Shown piece after piece: positions 1 through 9,453 of a stretch of 30,415 nucleotides of DNA; positions within the stretch are counted from its first letter, which is position 1; each line of letters opens with the position of its first letter. A program made the position numbers and the translations under genes. Under the pieces are notes generated by a model. That model had not been told where the DNA came from, searched no databases, and saw only the letters and a program-made list of their open reading frames with translations. The stretch is from Chromera velia (lineage: Eukaryota > Sar > Chromeraceae), in assembly GCA_018398765.1 (NCBI GenBank), contig JAHBMJ010003088.1, forward strand, positions 55,003 to 85,417, in the 5' to 3' direction.

Positions 1-1579
1 TCACAGCGGGGAGACAGAACTACACACAGTGGAAACCCTTCTTCGAGTCTGGGGTCCTGAATGGAGGGATCTCTTGATAGATGAGCAAGGTGTGTGGATG
101 GGAGAGCTGAAACTCTTATGGTTGCACGTAAAAGCCTTGTGTTTTAAATGCGAAGGCCCCCTTAGAGTCTGCGGGGGAGTCCGGAGATGCAACAGAATGC
201 TTCCTTCCGCTGAGACTGAACCTTCCAGGCCGGCTCATCGCCCTGTCACGCAGTGTGAAATCTGTCGTGCAAACCCCGCACACCCCCCTTGCTTTGGAGA
301 TGAGCGGTGCACCCAGGGAGAGAACAGAGAAATCAGACTTTGTGTCACAAATTGCAAGGAAAGAAAAGTTTCATGTCAATGTTAAATGACAGTAAATGAT
401 TTGAAAAGTAAATTTTCTTCAGGACTAGATTTCTTTAAAGTTGAATGCATCTATAATTTATTTTTTATAAAAATGCACACAAATTAATGTCCAGGGTATC
501 CGCATGCATGCTGCAATTGCATGGAAAAATCATGTATTTCAAAAAAATCTTATCATCTCTCCGGGCGTGTATTGGTCCGGTATGCATAGGTTTGGTTCGT
601 ATTTCCATCAATCCTAGTTGCTCTACATAGGCACCCCGTGTGGTCCCTATGCCTATACCTAGAACTGCCATAAAAATTCCTTCCTACGAGATGTGCTGAG
701 GTCCCTGCATGCCTAGGGCCTCGCACTCTTCATCACTCCCTGCCTTGCTGGATGTGTTCGGATGATCTATCGATTTGATGTGAAGGTGGAATACAAAAAT
801 AGAGACTGATCAGCACTTTCTCCACTGATCTCCCCTTCTCCCGCTTTTTCTTTCCTTTTCTGTTCCTTTGTGTTGATACTAAATGTTTCAAAGAATTCTT
901 TTCTCTTCAACAGTGTTACTGCTTTCTTTCCTTCTTCATGCAATGGGTCTCTTCAACCTTATATTTTTTCTCTACCAAATTTAATTGTGTTCAACTTTTC
1001 CTTGATCTCGTTATTTCTTCCTTCCTTCAGTAGTTCTTTCCCCCCCCTCTCCCTCTTTTTCTTCACTCTCCTCCGTTTGTTCGGTCAAAAAAATGCCTGA
1101 AAAACCATACATGCATGCATGCATGTCAAAATCCAAAAAAATGCCTGGAAAAACCAGAATCCTTTGGCAGAGTAGAATAAAGTAGGGGATCATCAGACTG
1201 ATTCAGACTGGGCATGACTGGGCGATGCATGCCGTCTCGTTTTCCTCGACAAAGTTGAGACTCTATGAATATATAGCTTGAGAGTCACTGCCTTTTTCTG
1301 TCCCTGTCTGTCCGACTCTGTCAACTTCAGATTATTTCAGATGTTTAAGAACGGATCTGTGGCCAGTCAGGGCCTGGGACATATACATACATCAAGAGAA
1401 GCACACAAGACTGACCGAGAGAAAAATTAGATAGACAGAGCCGAAACGCCTATTTTGGATCCGTCGATCAAATCTCAATCATTCCCTTCCTCGGCAGATC
1501 TTTCTCCTCACTTTGTCTCCAGTTCTAAAAGCGCATATTCAATAGCTCACCGTCTCGCCGGCTCTTTTGAAAACAAAGA
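1..1579. other. Non-coding stretch, no gene supported
   Basis: Short open frames exist on both strands at the left edge, but none has family resemblance, splice support or coding-like composition. Visible features are TGCATGC palindromes near 500-510 and 1107-1125 and a pyrimidine-rich stretch at about 820-1080. The last part presumably holds the promoter and 5' UTR of the H4-like gene. An in-frame TGA lies 12 nt before its ATG. Confidence 0.5.
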
Positions 1580-2537
1580 ATGTCTGACCCCAACCCGTCT
1601 GTTCGTGTGGGTCTAGGTGTGGGTGGGGCCAAAAGACACCGCAAAGTGCTCCGAGACAACATCGAGGGCATCCTCAAACAGCCCTCCCTGAGCCGCTTCG
1701 TGCGAGAAGTCATGCAAGACAAAAAGTGTGACATGCGCGCACAGTCAGCCTACATGACCAAAATGCAGAAGCTCTGCAGGCAGGTTACAGCAGCAGTGTG
1801 TGACCGGGTGGTGGATGCCTCCCTTGCCCACATGGAGCACAGGAGGGATATGACCCTGAAGGAAAAGGATTTCGACAACGCGGTCAAGGGACTGGCGTTG
1901 GAAGTCCCAGAGACAGACTTTGAGGAAAATGGGAGCTACTGGAAGCCTAAGGGGGAATTCAAAATTCTGTACGAGAGAACCGGCGACTCGGTGCGCGTCA
2001 TTCGAGAGCGCAGGTCTGTTCAATTGTGCTTAGCACATCAAAGCTTGCCCGTCTCCTCCTTTTTTCGTCCAGTTTACTTCATTCATGCTTGCCCCTCGGT
2101 TGTTTTTCTTCCAGTCCGTATGTTTGCTTCTCTTTGTCTGTGCAGGCGTGACTTCCATCCGGCCGACATCTCACTATCATGAGTGCGTCCTGTCAGACAG
2201 GTTGCATGCAACAGAGATATGATCCCTGCCTGTCTTCCCCCGTGCCTGCAGGTCTGTTGCAGAGAGCTCCGGCGGCATGAGGCTGGACCCGAACGGCTAT
2301 GAGTCGGGAATGGACAGAGATGACGATGACGAGATGGCCTCGCCCTACGAGCCCCCGGAAGAGCGCAGGAAGAGGAAGAGGGGGGAGGACCAGTACGAGG
2401 AGTCTGAGGACGACGACGAAGATGAAATTGCGGATAAAGATGAGGACGAGGATGAAGAAGACGGAGAGGAGGAGGAGGAGGAGGAGGAGGAGGAAGAGGA
2501 GGAGGGCTCTGAGGAAGCTGCAGAGGATGTGGATTGA
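1580..2537 (+). CDS. Divergent histone H4-like protein with long acidic C-terminal tail
   Basis: Two exons, 1580-2013 and 2252-2537 (phase-2 intron), give 239 residues. Residues 11-28 (GLGVGGAKRHRKVLRDNI) match canonical H4 residues 9-26 with one difference, H4 K12 being Val here. H4 K16 and K20 are kept; K5, K8 and R3 are absent. Residues about 34-107 fit a stretched histone fold: a divergent alpha1, a long alpha2 with 'VVDASLAHMEH' matching H4 'VIRDAVTYTEH', and an alpha3 'KDFDNAVKGL'. After the fold come a linker, a basic patch (RRKRKR) and about 50 residues of nearly pure Asp/Glu. Canonical H4 is 102-103 residues with no C-terminal tail. Family knowledge: H4 pairs with H3, and its K16-K20 basic patch contacts the H2A/H2B acidic patch. 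Inference: a specialised nucleosomal variant or an H4-derived chaperone-like protein. The start is fixed by an in-frame TGA at 1568. Confidence 0.8.
2014..2251 (+). other. Intron of the H4-like gene, flanked by an 11-bp direct repeat
   Basis: The donor reads CAG|GTCTGTT and the acceptor TGCAG|GTCTGTT. The identical 11-mer GCAGGTCTGTT lies at 2010-2020 and 2248-2258, across both splice junctions. Excision in phase 2 joins the histone-fold exon to the acidic-tail exon without a stop. Confidence 0.75.
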
Positions 2538-3649
2538 TCAGTCTGAGAAAAAAAGTCCCTGCAAACAATCGATTGATCGTTGATTGACTTTGGGTGCTCC
2601 TTTAGATCTATGCCCTCCCGGATTGTCGTCATGTGTTCAACAGACGCCCTCAATCAGTCTTCAGTTAATTGCATGGTTGAAGGCAGAGACTGTGGATACT
2701 CGGTCCCCTCTTTCCGTACCTCTCCTTTCTGTCGCGTTGCTGCAGAGCGCTACGGTACCCTACCCTTCTTTGCTCCATGTGCACTTAGTTGATTCATTCA
2801 TGCGCACGTCAAGTCTTTCATGTTTCCATCGCATAGCCACTGATCGAGTCTCCAGTCATCGCATGCATGATGCATCCGTTCTTGCTTGGAAACAAATAGG
2901 GGGGCGAGCTAAGAAAAAGAAAAAGGGCCTTGGATAGGATGCCAGATCGAAACGACACTTGTCAATGAACAGGGACGGACAGAGCAGGCTCTTTTCTTCG
3001 ATCTTTATTTTTCAAAAATCACGTTTAATAGTCTTTAATATAGTGTATAAAATCCTGGGTTTTCCTTTATAGAAATTGGCTATAGGGTTTTCCGTTTTAT
3101 AGCTAATTGTATTGATTGCTATAGATTGATTGATTGATTGCTGCTAGGGATTGATAATAATTCCCGATAAGATGCCTTTTAGCCGAAGTTTTAGGGTGCT
3201 CTCCCACTATGTCAATCTGTCTACAGAGCTACCATAACCATTTGCTTGCATGCAACAATTATTATCAAATGATTTTAATATTTTTTAATTTTAAACAAAA
3301 TTAAATTTACTAAATTCAAGTTTGAAGATGATTTTACCTGCATGCGTAAAAATAAATTCCGATCAAATTATGCATAATCAATCAATTAAATAATTTAGAT
3401 TTTAGTGAACCATAAAGGTACAAATTAAGTTTGTTTTTGCTCAAACTTTGATTTCAATGATGCAATTTGCCATTTAAAGTTGTTTACTATTAAAATTTAA
3501 ACTTTGAAGCCTTACTACACTATGAAATTATGTTTTAAAGATATTAGAAAATTCATTATTAGGCATAGGCCTGTTTGTTTTCTCAATAAGACATTCGATT
3601 TTTTCAGTGTCTTCAATAACTGTAAATCCATATAGGATTACAGGCCGGC
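2538..3649. other. Convergent intergenic spacer, AT-rich from about 3000
   Basis: The spacer lies between the 3' ends of the H4-like gene (+) and the calpain gene (-). From about 3000 to 3650 the composition drops to strongly AT-rich, with ATTGATTG repeats and no usable open frames, unlike the GC-richer genes on both sides. No RNA gene or intact mobile element is visible. Confidence 0.6.
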
Positions 3650-3662
3650 TTATAAATTCACA

Positions 3663-5262
3663 TCATTGTAAAGTGCAGCAGCAAGTCGCTGGTGCAGCTC
3701 CTTGAACATTTGCACCCATTTTGGGGGGGGCGCTTACCGAGAGTGACAGCTTATTTTCGGCCTTCTCGGCATCAGTAACCCCCCCCTGCCTGCCGAGGTC
3801 TGCCACCTCTGCCCCATCCATTTCATCATCACCCTCAATGTCGTCCACTACCTCAAAAACCTCCTCATCATTTACCTCCACCTCCGGCAAACAGGGCTCG
3901 CCCTCCTCATCTGCCCCGTACAGGCGGGGAGCAGAGTAGGTCAGCATCACATCGAGTCGGAAGTCCAGGAGGGCATCTGCCTTCCCCTCGCTCTTGTCCT
4001 TTTTTGTCCTCTCCGGCGTCTTCCCATACGCCGACGTGGACATCACAAAATTTCCTGAACGGGTGGCAAAGACTGCATCGGCTATGTCACCCAGCAACTC
4101 TGCACGTGCCCCTGCCTCCTTTGCACTCGCAATATCTTGCTTCAGCAAGATACCCACAATTTCTGCTCTGTGGGGTTTCAGATCAAATGGTACGCCCCCG
4201 TCCGAAAGAGAGAAAAGGAGTGTGCGGACCACCAGGCCGCCCGCTTCCCCATCTCGCTCATGGAGACGGAGACCCTCCAAACACCCCACAGACTCCACGG
4301 GCACTTCCCACTTGATGGGACCAAACTCTTCGCAATCAGCCACAACCCCTGGATCGTCTTGCGATTGCATCGCATGCAGCGGAATCAACGTACGGGTTGG
4401 ACCGCCCCGGCCGCTGGAGGTGTCGGAAGCTTTGAGCCCCGGCATGGAGCATTCGCACACATACATTGTGTTGAAATTCGCGTGGAAGTCCTCAAAGCTC
4501 ATCCAAAACGCCCCATTGACTTTTTTCTCAAACCCCAGAGCCCTCGCAATCTGCGGGTGCTCTTCCCATTTCCGACTCGAATCCCCCCATGCCCCCTTCC
4601 ATTCTGTCCGTCCGTGGGGATTGCGGAGGCACAAAAGCAGGTGATTGTGGCCTGAGTATGTCTGAATGATCGAGTACGCATGGGTAGTAATGAGACCATT
4701 GTCTAGGAGCTGCTCCCTCTCCGTCGTGGCCGTGCCTGTTGAGGCAGCCATGAGGTAATGAAGCCTGTCCATTTCCTTAATCTTTTCAAAGAACTCTTTT
4801 CCGTTGAACTTTACTTTCGGCGTCCTCCACTTGGATGTGGAGTGCCATTGTTCAGACAATTTCACGTCCTCCCACACATAATCAATCAGCACCCAGTCAT
4901 TCGACTTGGGAGGATATCGAATGAAACTCTCAAGAACCGGCTCCCCCGACACTGCCTGCCAAGCAAAACTCGGGATCCCACCATCGAGAGTAGCATACCC
5001 CCCGGCCATTTTGGCAAATGCCTTTTCGAGGAGCATCATCCAGCACTCCGATCTCTTCGGCTTGACGTACATCGGGCGTGCCCCCGCCCCGCTCTTTCTC
5101 CACCACTGGTCTGTCTTGCTGCCCCAGCAAGGGATGAAGGAATCAATCGTCACACTCACCCACTTCTTCCTCTCTCTGTTCCACAGCCTGATGGGAACCT
5201 TCCCGTCATCCGGGATCTCTGAGATACCGAACAACTTTCGGATCTGCACACACACACAGACG

Positions 5263-5322
<60 letters not shown>

Positions 5323-6207
5323 CAAAGAAGGGAGGGGGGGATGAAGAAAGAAACAGAAACGCAGACATGGAGAGAGAAATGCATACGAATTGACACTTAA
5401 TTATTGCCTTGCTCGCTCTTTTGTCCTACTTTTCGTTTGCCTCTGTGTCCGCAGCATCTCATTTTGAGACGCAGATTGCCCTGCACGACCACTGAAACTG
5501 TGCAGATTGGTCGAGTTTGCTTGAGGGTACGAAGTGATGACGAAAGAAACAAATATCTCGCAGTCAAGAGGAGGGACTCCATACAGAGCCGAACTGCATG
5601 ACAAAGCTTTTGTCTCCAAACTAAGATTCGTTCTGAGATGATGTCTCAGCCTCTCCCTCTCCCTCTCCCATTCCCTTCTGCCACTGACCTGTTGGGGGTA
5701 CTCGGCCGCTGAAGAGATTGCCGTAATGAGCCAGCAATCCCCAATTGACCCCTGCAGCATGTCACAGGGGTCAATCTGATCAAACAGAGGCGCATCGTCC
5801 ATCAGTTCCATCACAGGCACCCACACGCCGTTGTCCCCCGCTCCCAGACTCTCCTTTGAGTGAGGAAAGTCAGGGTCTACCCATAGAGAGCTCCGGTCGG
5901 GTTTCTCGGCATTCGGCTCGTAGACTTCGCTCTGATCATCCCACGCAGCTGTCCATGGGGTGGACCCCTTCGCCTGCTTGTAGAAGGCCCCGTTAGGAAG
6001 ACAGAGTTTCCAAACGCCATTCAGACGTTTGATGAAGAGCTTATGAGGACTGGAGGAGATGGGGGCATAGACTGGGAATTCTTCTGAGAGTTCGGACGTT
6101 TTCTCTGTACAGACACGCAGATGCTGCTGTGAGGTGTACCAGAAGGCAAGGTAGCGGGGCCACTGGTCGATGGGAGGAATAGGGCCCCCCAGTTGCTCCA
6201 GCCGTTT
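3663..6207 (-). CDS. Calpain-family cysteine protease module (probably the C-terminal part of a TPR-calpain fusion)
   Basis: Exons are 6207-5689 and 5243-3663, joined in phase 0 over an intron with donor GTCAGT and acceptor TGCAG. The first exon carries calpain landmarks: 'WVDPDFPHSKESLG', then 'GSIGDCWLITAIS' with the catalytic Cys codon at 5736-5734. The second has 'LLEKAFAKMAGGYATLDGG', the catalytic His in 'THAYSII' (4682-4680) and Asn in 'LRNPHG' (4622-4620). The Cys-His-Asn triad is complete; the residue after Asn-Pro is His where calpains usually have Trp. About 250 further residues follow, with a C2-like/domain III position and an acidic end. The N-terminus is open: acceptors at 6207 or 6240 are both phase 0 and match the phase-0 donor ending the upstream TPR exon. 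If the genes are separate, an ATG at 6219 or 6267 would start this one. A GTAAGC donor near the 3' end makes the last residues uncertain; splicing there could move the stop to 3650. Confidence 0.85.
5244..5688 (-). other. Calpain intron with compound microsatellite
   Basis: On the minus strand the intron begins GTCAGT and ends in a (TC)n(TG)n tract running straight into TGCAG. The tract is therefore the polypyrimidine region of this acceptor. It keeps YPQQ|IRKLFG in phase 0. Confidence 0.8.
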
Positions 6208-6537
6208 CTGCATTTGCATTTGATTGATTGATACGTTCAGCTGTGGGTGAATCTCTTTTTCGTTCATTCATTGATTGGAGAATCATCCATCCATCCATCC
6301 ATCCATCCAGCCAGCCCTATGATGGCTGATCGAATTCAGCCGTTGCTTTGTCATTGTTTCTCTGCATCTCTAATGCATAATGCGTCCCTTCATGCATGCA
6401 GTCCCTTCTTTCCTTTCTTCGTCTCTCCATTTTGCTGGTGAATGCGTCCTCAGATGGACTTGAATTCAAAACAAACTCCACAGAGTCAAGTCAAGTCACC
6501 TTGACAAAGGTTGGCTTAGAAAAGGGGTAAGAAATTC

Positions 6538-6538
<1 letters not shown>

Positions 6539-6568
<30 letters not shown>

Positions 6569-6598
6569 CAGACAGACAGACAGACAGACAGGACAGAC

Positions 6599-6629
<31 letters not shown>

Positions 6630-6631
6630 AA
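6539..6631. repeat. (GAAA)n(GACA)n(GAAA)n microsatellite
   Basis: Tetranucleotide tract with GAAA units on both sides of a GACA block. It lies in the intron or spacer between the TPR and calpain modules. Confidence 0.9.
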
Positions 6632-6753
6632 AACAAAAGGAAAAAAAAAAAGAGGCACATTGTCAGCTTTCCGTGGCTGGGATGCGACTCTCTTTTCAAT
6701 GACCTCGATCAGGAAACTTTCCTTCCTTCATTCCCACGTACCTACATACCTAC

Positions 6754-7207
6754 CTTGATCTTTTGGGTTTCTGGATGTCCAGCCCCGTGGATCCTCTCTG
6801 CTCTTTTTTGGAGTTTCTTCATATGCTTCACGGCCTCGTCGTGCTTCCCGTTCTCTTCCAATAGAATGCCCAGAGCGATCTCTTTTTTCAGCAACTGCAG
6901 ACGCGTATATGGCACAAGAAGGAGTGCGACGCTTTTTCCAACAGGTCTTCTTCTGATATACACGCTCTCTGAAGGACGCAGGGGGTTATCCAGAGGAAAA
7001 GACAGGCCAATATCAGTGACGGCCGAAGTATCGCAAGTGCCCGAATCAACACAAACTTGAAAAATCGACATAGACCCTGAAACACGAGTGAATGGGCAAA
7101 ACTCTGAATGGGCATCTTGTTCTTCGTATTATTTTTGCTTGTTCACTCGCTCAACGTCTTCATACACCACAAGAAAGCAAAGCAGCCGTCTCTCCCTCTC
7201 TAGAACA

Positions 7208-7253
<46 letters not shown>

Positions 7254-8789
7254 NNNNNNNNNNNNNNNNNNNNNNNNNNNNNNNNNNNNNNNNNNNNNNN
7301 NNNNNNNNNNNNNNNNNNNNNNNNNNNNNNNNNNNNNNNNNNNNNNNNNNNNNNNNNNNNNNNNNNNNNNNNNNNNNNNNNNNNNNNNNNNNNNNNNNNN
7401 NNNNNNNNNNNNNNNNNNNNNNNNNNNNNNNNNNNNNNNNNNNNNNNNNNNNNNNNNNNNNNNNNNNNNNNNNNNNNNNNNNNNNNNNNNNNNNNNNNNN
7501 NNNNNNNNNNNNNNNNNNNNNNNNNNNNNNNNNNNNNNNNNNNNNNNNNNNNNNNNNNNNNNNNNNNNNNNNNNNNNNNNNNNNNNNNNNNNNNAGGGGG
7601 AGGTTGTTTTCGCTCTTCTTTCTTCTCCTCTTTTGTCTCTTCTTCCTTCTTTGGTTGAGGCGGTGCGGGGCGTTTCTGTTCCTTTTCCTTTTGGTGGTCT
7701 GTGTCTGTTTCCTTTTGGGGAGCCGTTTTTCTGTCCTTTTTGGGTGACGGTTTTTTTCTGTCTGGATCCTTTTTGTTCATTTCCACGACTTTCTTGAAGG
7801 CAATTCTACCCCGTCTAGAGAGAAACTGAACCCTCTTGTGGTCCGAGGGATAATGGCGTGTGACAATCGGGTAGGCAGACTGGAAACAGGCCAGGGCCTC
7901 GTCCCACTCCTTCTGTTGGACTAAAATCATTCCCTCAATGACCATTCCCTCGGCACCGTAAAGGGTCGGGGTCCCCCGGTTTGTGCCGAGCTCCTGACAT
8001 TGCTCGGCATACTTCAGTGCCTCGTCCATCTCCCCCATGCAACACTTTGTGCAGGCGAGCTGCAGAGCACAACGGGCTTAGACAACGGGCTCTTTGTCTC
8101 TTCGACCCTACTGCGTTGGCCAGATTGATCGCCTGCTCGTGGTCGGCATTTGCACGCGCAAACATCCGTGCCTTCCTCAGCGCTGCTCCCCTCTCCAGAT
8201 AATGATAGATCAGGGAAGGGGAGTTTGTTTCCTTCAAATTATATTTGATTTGGATTCCCTTGTTGAAGGCTTGCACTGCCTCCTCCGGTTCCCCCTGTTC
8301 TTCCGAGAGTGTCGTGCCGAGCATCAAGTAAATGGCGGAGAGCACACCGGCGTGCTGTGGGTTTGACTCCTTGAGTTGAGGGATCAGCGATTGGAGTACG
8401 GATACGGCTGCTTTGGGGTTCTCTTTATCGCACTTCTCGGCGACGTTGAGGAGTTTCTGTACATGAGGGGGGATGCCTGCGGACATGCCGAAGACATCCT
8501 TCAGACAGTCTGGTATCTGAAACTCAGGATTCTTGTCTTGTTCTTCCATGACTGTCATTCTGATAATGCAGTGCTCAAGCGAGCGTCTGTCCTGGTCAGT
8601 CATAGAGGAGAGGGAGTTCTCCATCCACCTGTAGTAGGAGATTCGTTCCTCGTGTGTCGCAGACTGAGCATTGAAAGCCTGCATCTTTCCGCCCTTCTTC
8701 AGAAACGTCTCTAGGGCACTCAAGTCGATCTCCAGCTCCTCCTCGAGATCAGGCACGATCTCAGCCGTCCATTTGGTCACGTCACGCAT
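6754..8789 (-). CDS. TPR-repeat protein module, probably N-terminal part of a TPR-calpain fusion (interrupted by the assembly gap)
   Basis: The ATG at 8789 has an in-frame TAA upstream. Exon 8789-8112 (226 residues) is followed by a 52-nt intron (8111-8060, GTAGGG...TGCAG) and an exon from 8059 running into the gap at 7595. After the gap an exon from about 6894, possibly further upstream, runs to 6754 and ends at a GTAGGT donor. Helix pairs of tetratricopeptide type recur: 'LIYHYLERGAALRKARMF', 'MGEMDEALKYAEQC', 'EWDEALACFQSAY', 'LLEENGKHDEAVKHMKKL'. A Lys/Glu/Pro-rich linker precedes the gap. TPR superhelices bind partner proteins. The last exon ends in phase 0 after 'HPETQKIK', and the next in-phase acceptor gives 'KRLEQLGG', the start of the calpain module. 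Without that splice the frame stops three codons later, at 6742. The gap hides an unknown amount of coding sequence. Confidence 0.7.
7207..7253. repeat. (CA)n(GA)n microsatellite at the gap edge
   Basis: The CA run passes into a GA run that goes straight into the N stretch. The gap was probably caused by this repeat. It lies in non-coding DNA of the TPR module. Confidence 0.9.
7254..7594. other. Assembly gap (341 N)
   Basis: Run of N. Any reading frame spanning it is an artefact. The right flank is TPR-module coding sequence (Pro/Lys/Glu-rich) and the left flank is intronic microsatellite, so at least one exon end lies inside. Confidence 1.
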
Positions 8790-9453
8790 GGTTGTATTCA
8801 CAGGCAAAAGTGCAGAGGAATCAATTTAAAGGGGTGAAACGAAGCAAAGAAACGATTGCGGTCAATGGAGAGGTCCGTTCTGCTGAAAGGAACGGTGGGA
8901 GTCAAGCTACCCTTCGTATGATGGAGTTGAAGGAACAGCAGTTGCATTCACTGGACCGGGGACTGATGCTGGCTCTGCTTACTCAGAGAGAATTAAGCAT
9001 CAACAAAGTTGAACAAAACTCAAGATGATCCATGCATGCAGCTAGCTCTATTGAAATTGCATGCATGATGCATACATGTTTTTTTCGCGCGGATTGCGCG
9101 CGTGATCACGATCGCGCGCGCGCGCACCGCGCGCGACGAGTTTAAAATTTAAAAAGTGAAACAAAAGCTATACCTGAAAATCCTCTCGATGGATCACCCT
9201 CGGTTTGAAAGAATCGGTCAGACTTCTAATCCTTTCTTCCTTTTCACAAATGATGTGGCATGTGTGTCAGACCGTCAAGAACTTTGATTTGGTGTTTGCG
9301 TTTGGCAGCCCAAACGAGTGTACATAATCAGTCGCACCAAAAAGTTTTTGTCTGTTACTGACGGAGACGTCGTTCGTTGGATCGATCGACTGAAGTTGAG
9401 TACTTTGTCAGCGTATCGAAACTCTCGCACAGTATTGTCTCGTTCGTGCTGTA
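8790..9453. promoter_or_regulatory. Divergent promoter region between the TPR-calpain and coiled-coil genes
   Basis: The two genes start head-to-head here, with start codons at 8789 (-) and 9454 (+), so about 660 bp must contain both promoters. Its centre has clustered ATGCATGCA palindromes (about 9031-9075) beside an alternating CG/GC block (9086-9137), then an AT-rich segment (TTTAAAATTTAAAA). No TATA element or mapped start site can be claimed from sequence alone. Confidence 0.55.
9086..9137. other. Alternating CG/GC block with Z-DNA and cruciform potential
   Basis: Runs of CGCGCG flank the palindrome GTGATCAC, followed by a longer CG run and an ACCGCGCGCG segment. This is nearly pure purine-pyrimidine alternation, with inverted copies of GCGCGCG on both sides of the palindrome. 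Confidence 0.85.

Noticed and set aside
29-385. Open frame of 118 codons at the left edge, and a minus-strand frame at 1-192
   Set aside because: No recognisable domain, no splice context and composition not clearly coding. It may be part of something outside the window but is not supportable.
7088-7747. Open frames running through the assembly gap on both strands
   Set aside because: They are bridged only by N. The plus-strand frames are antisense to the TPR module; the minus frame left of the gap is microsatellite.
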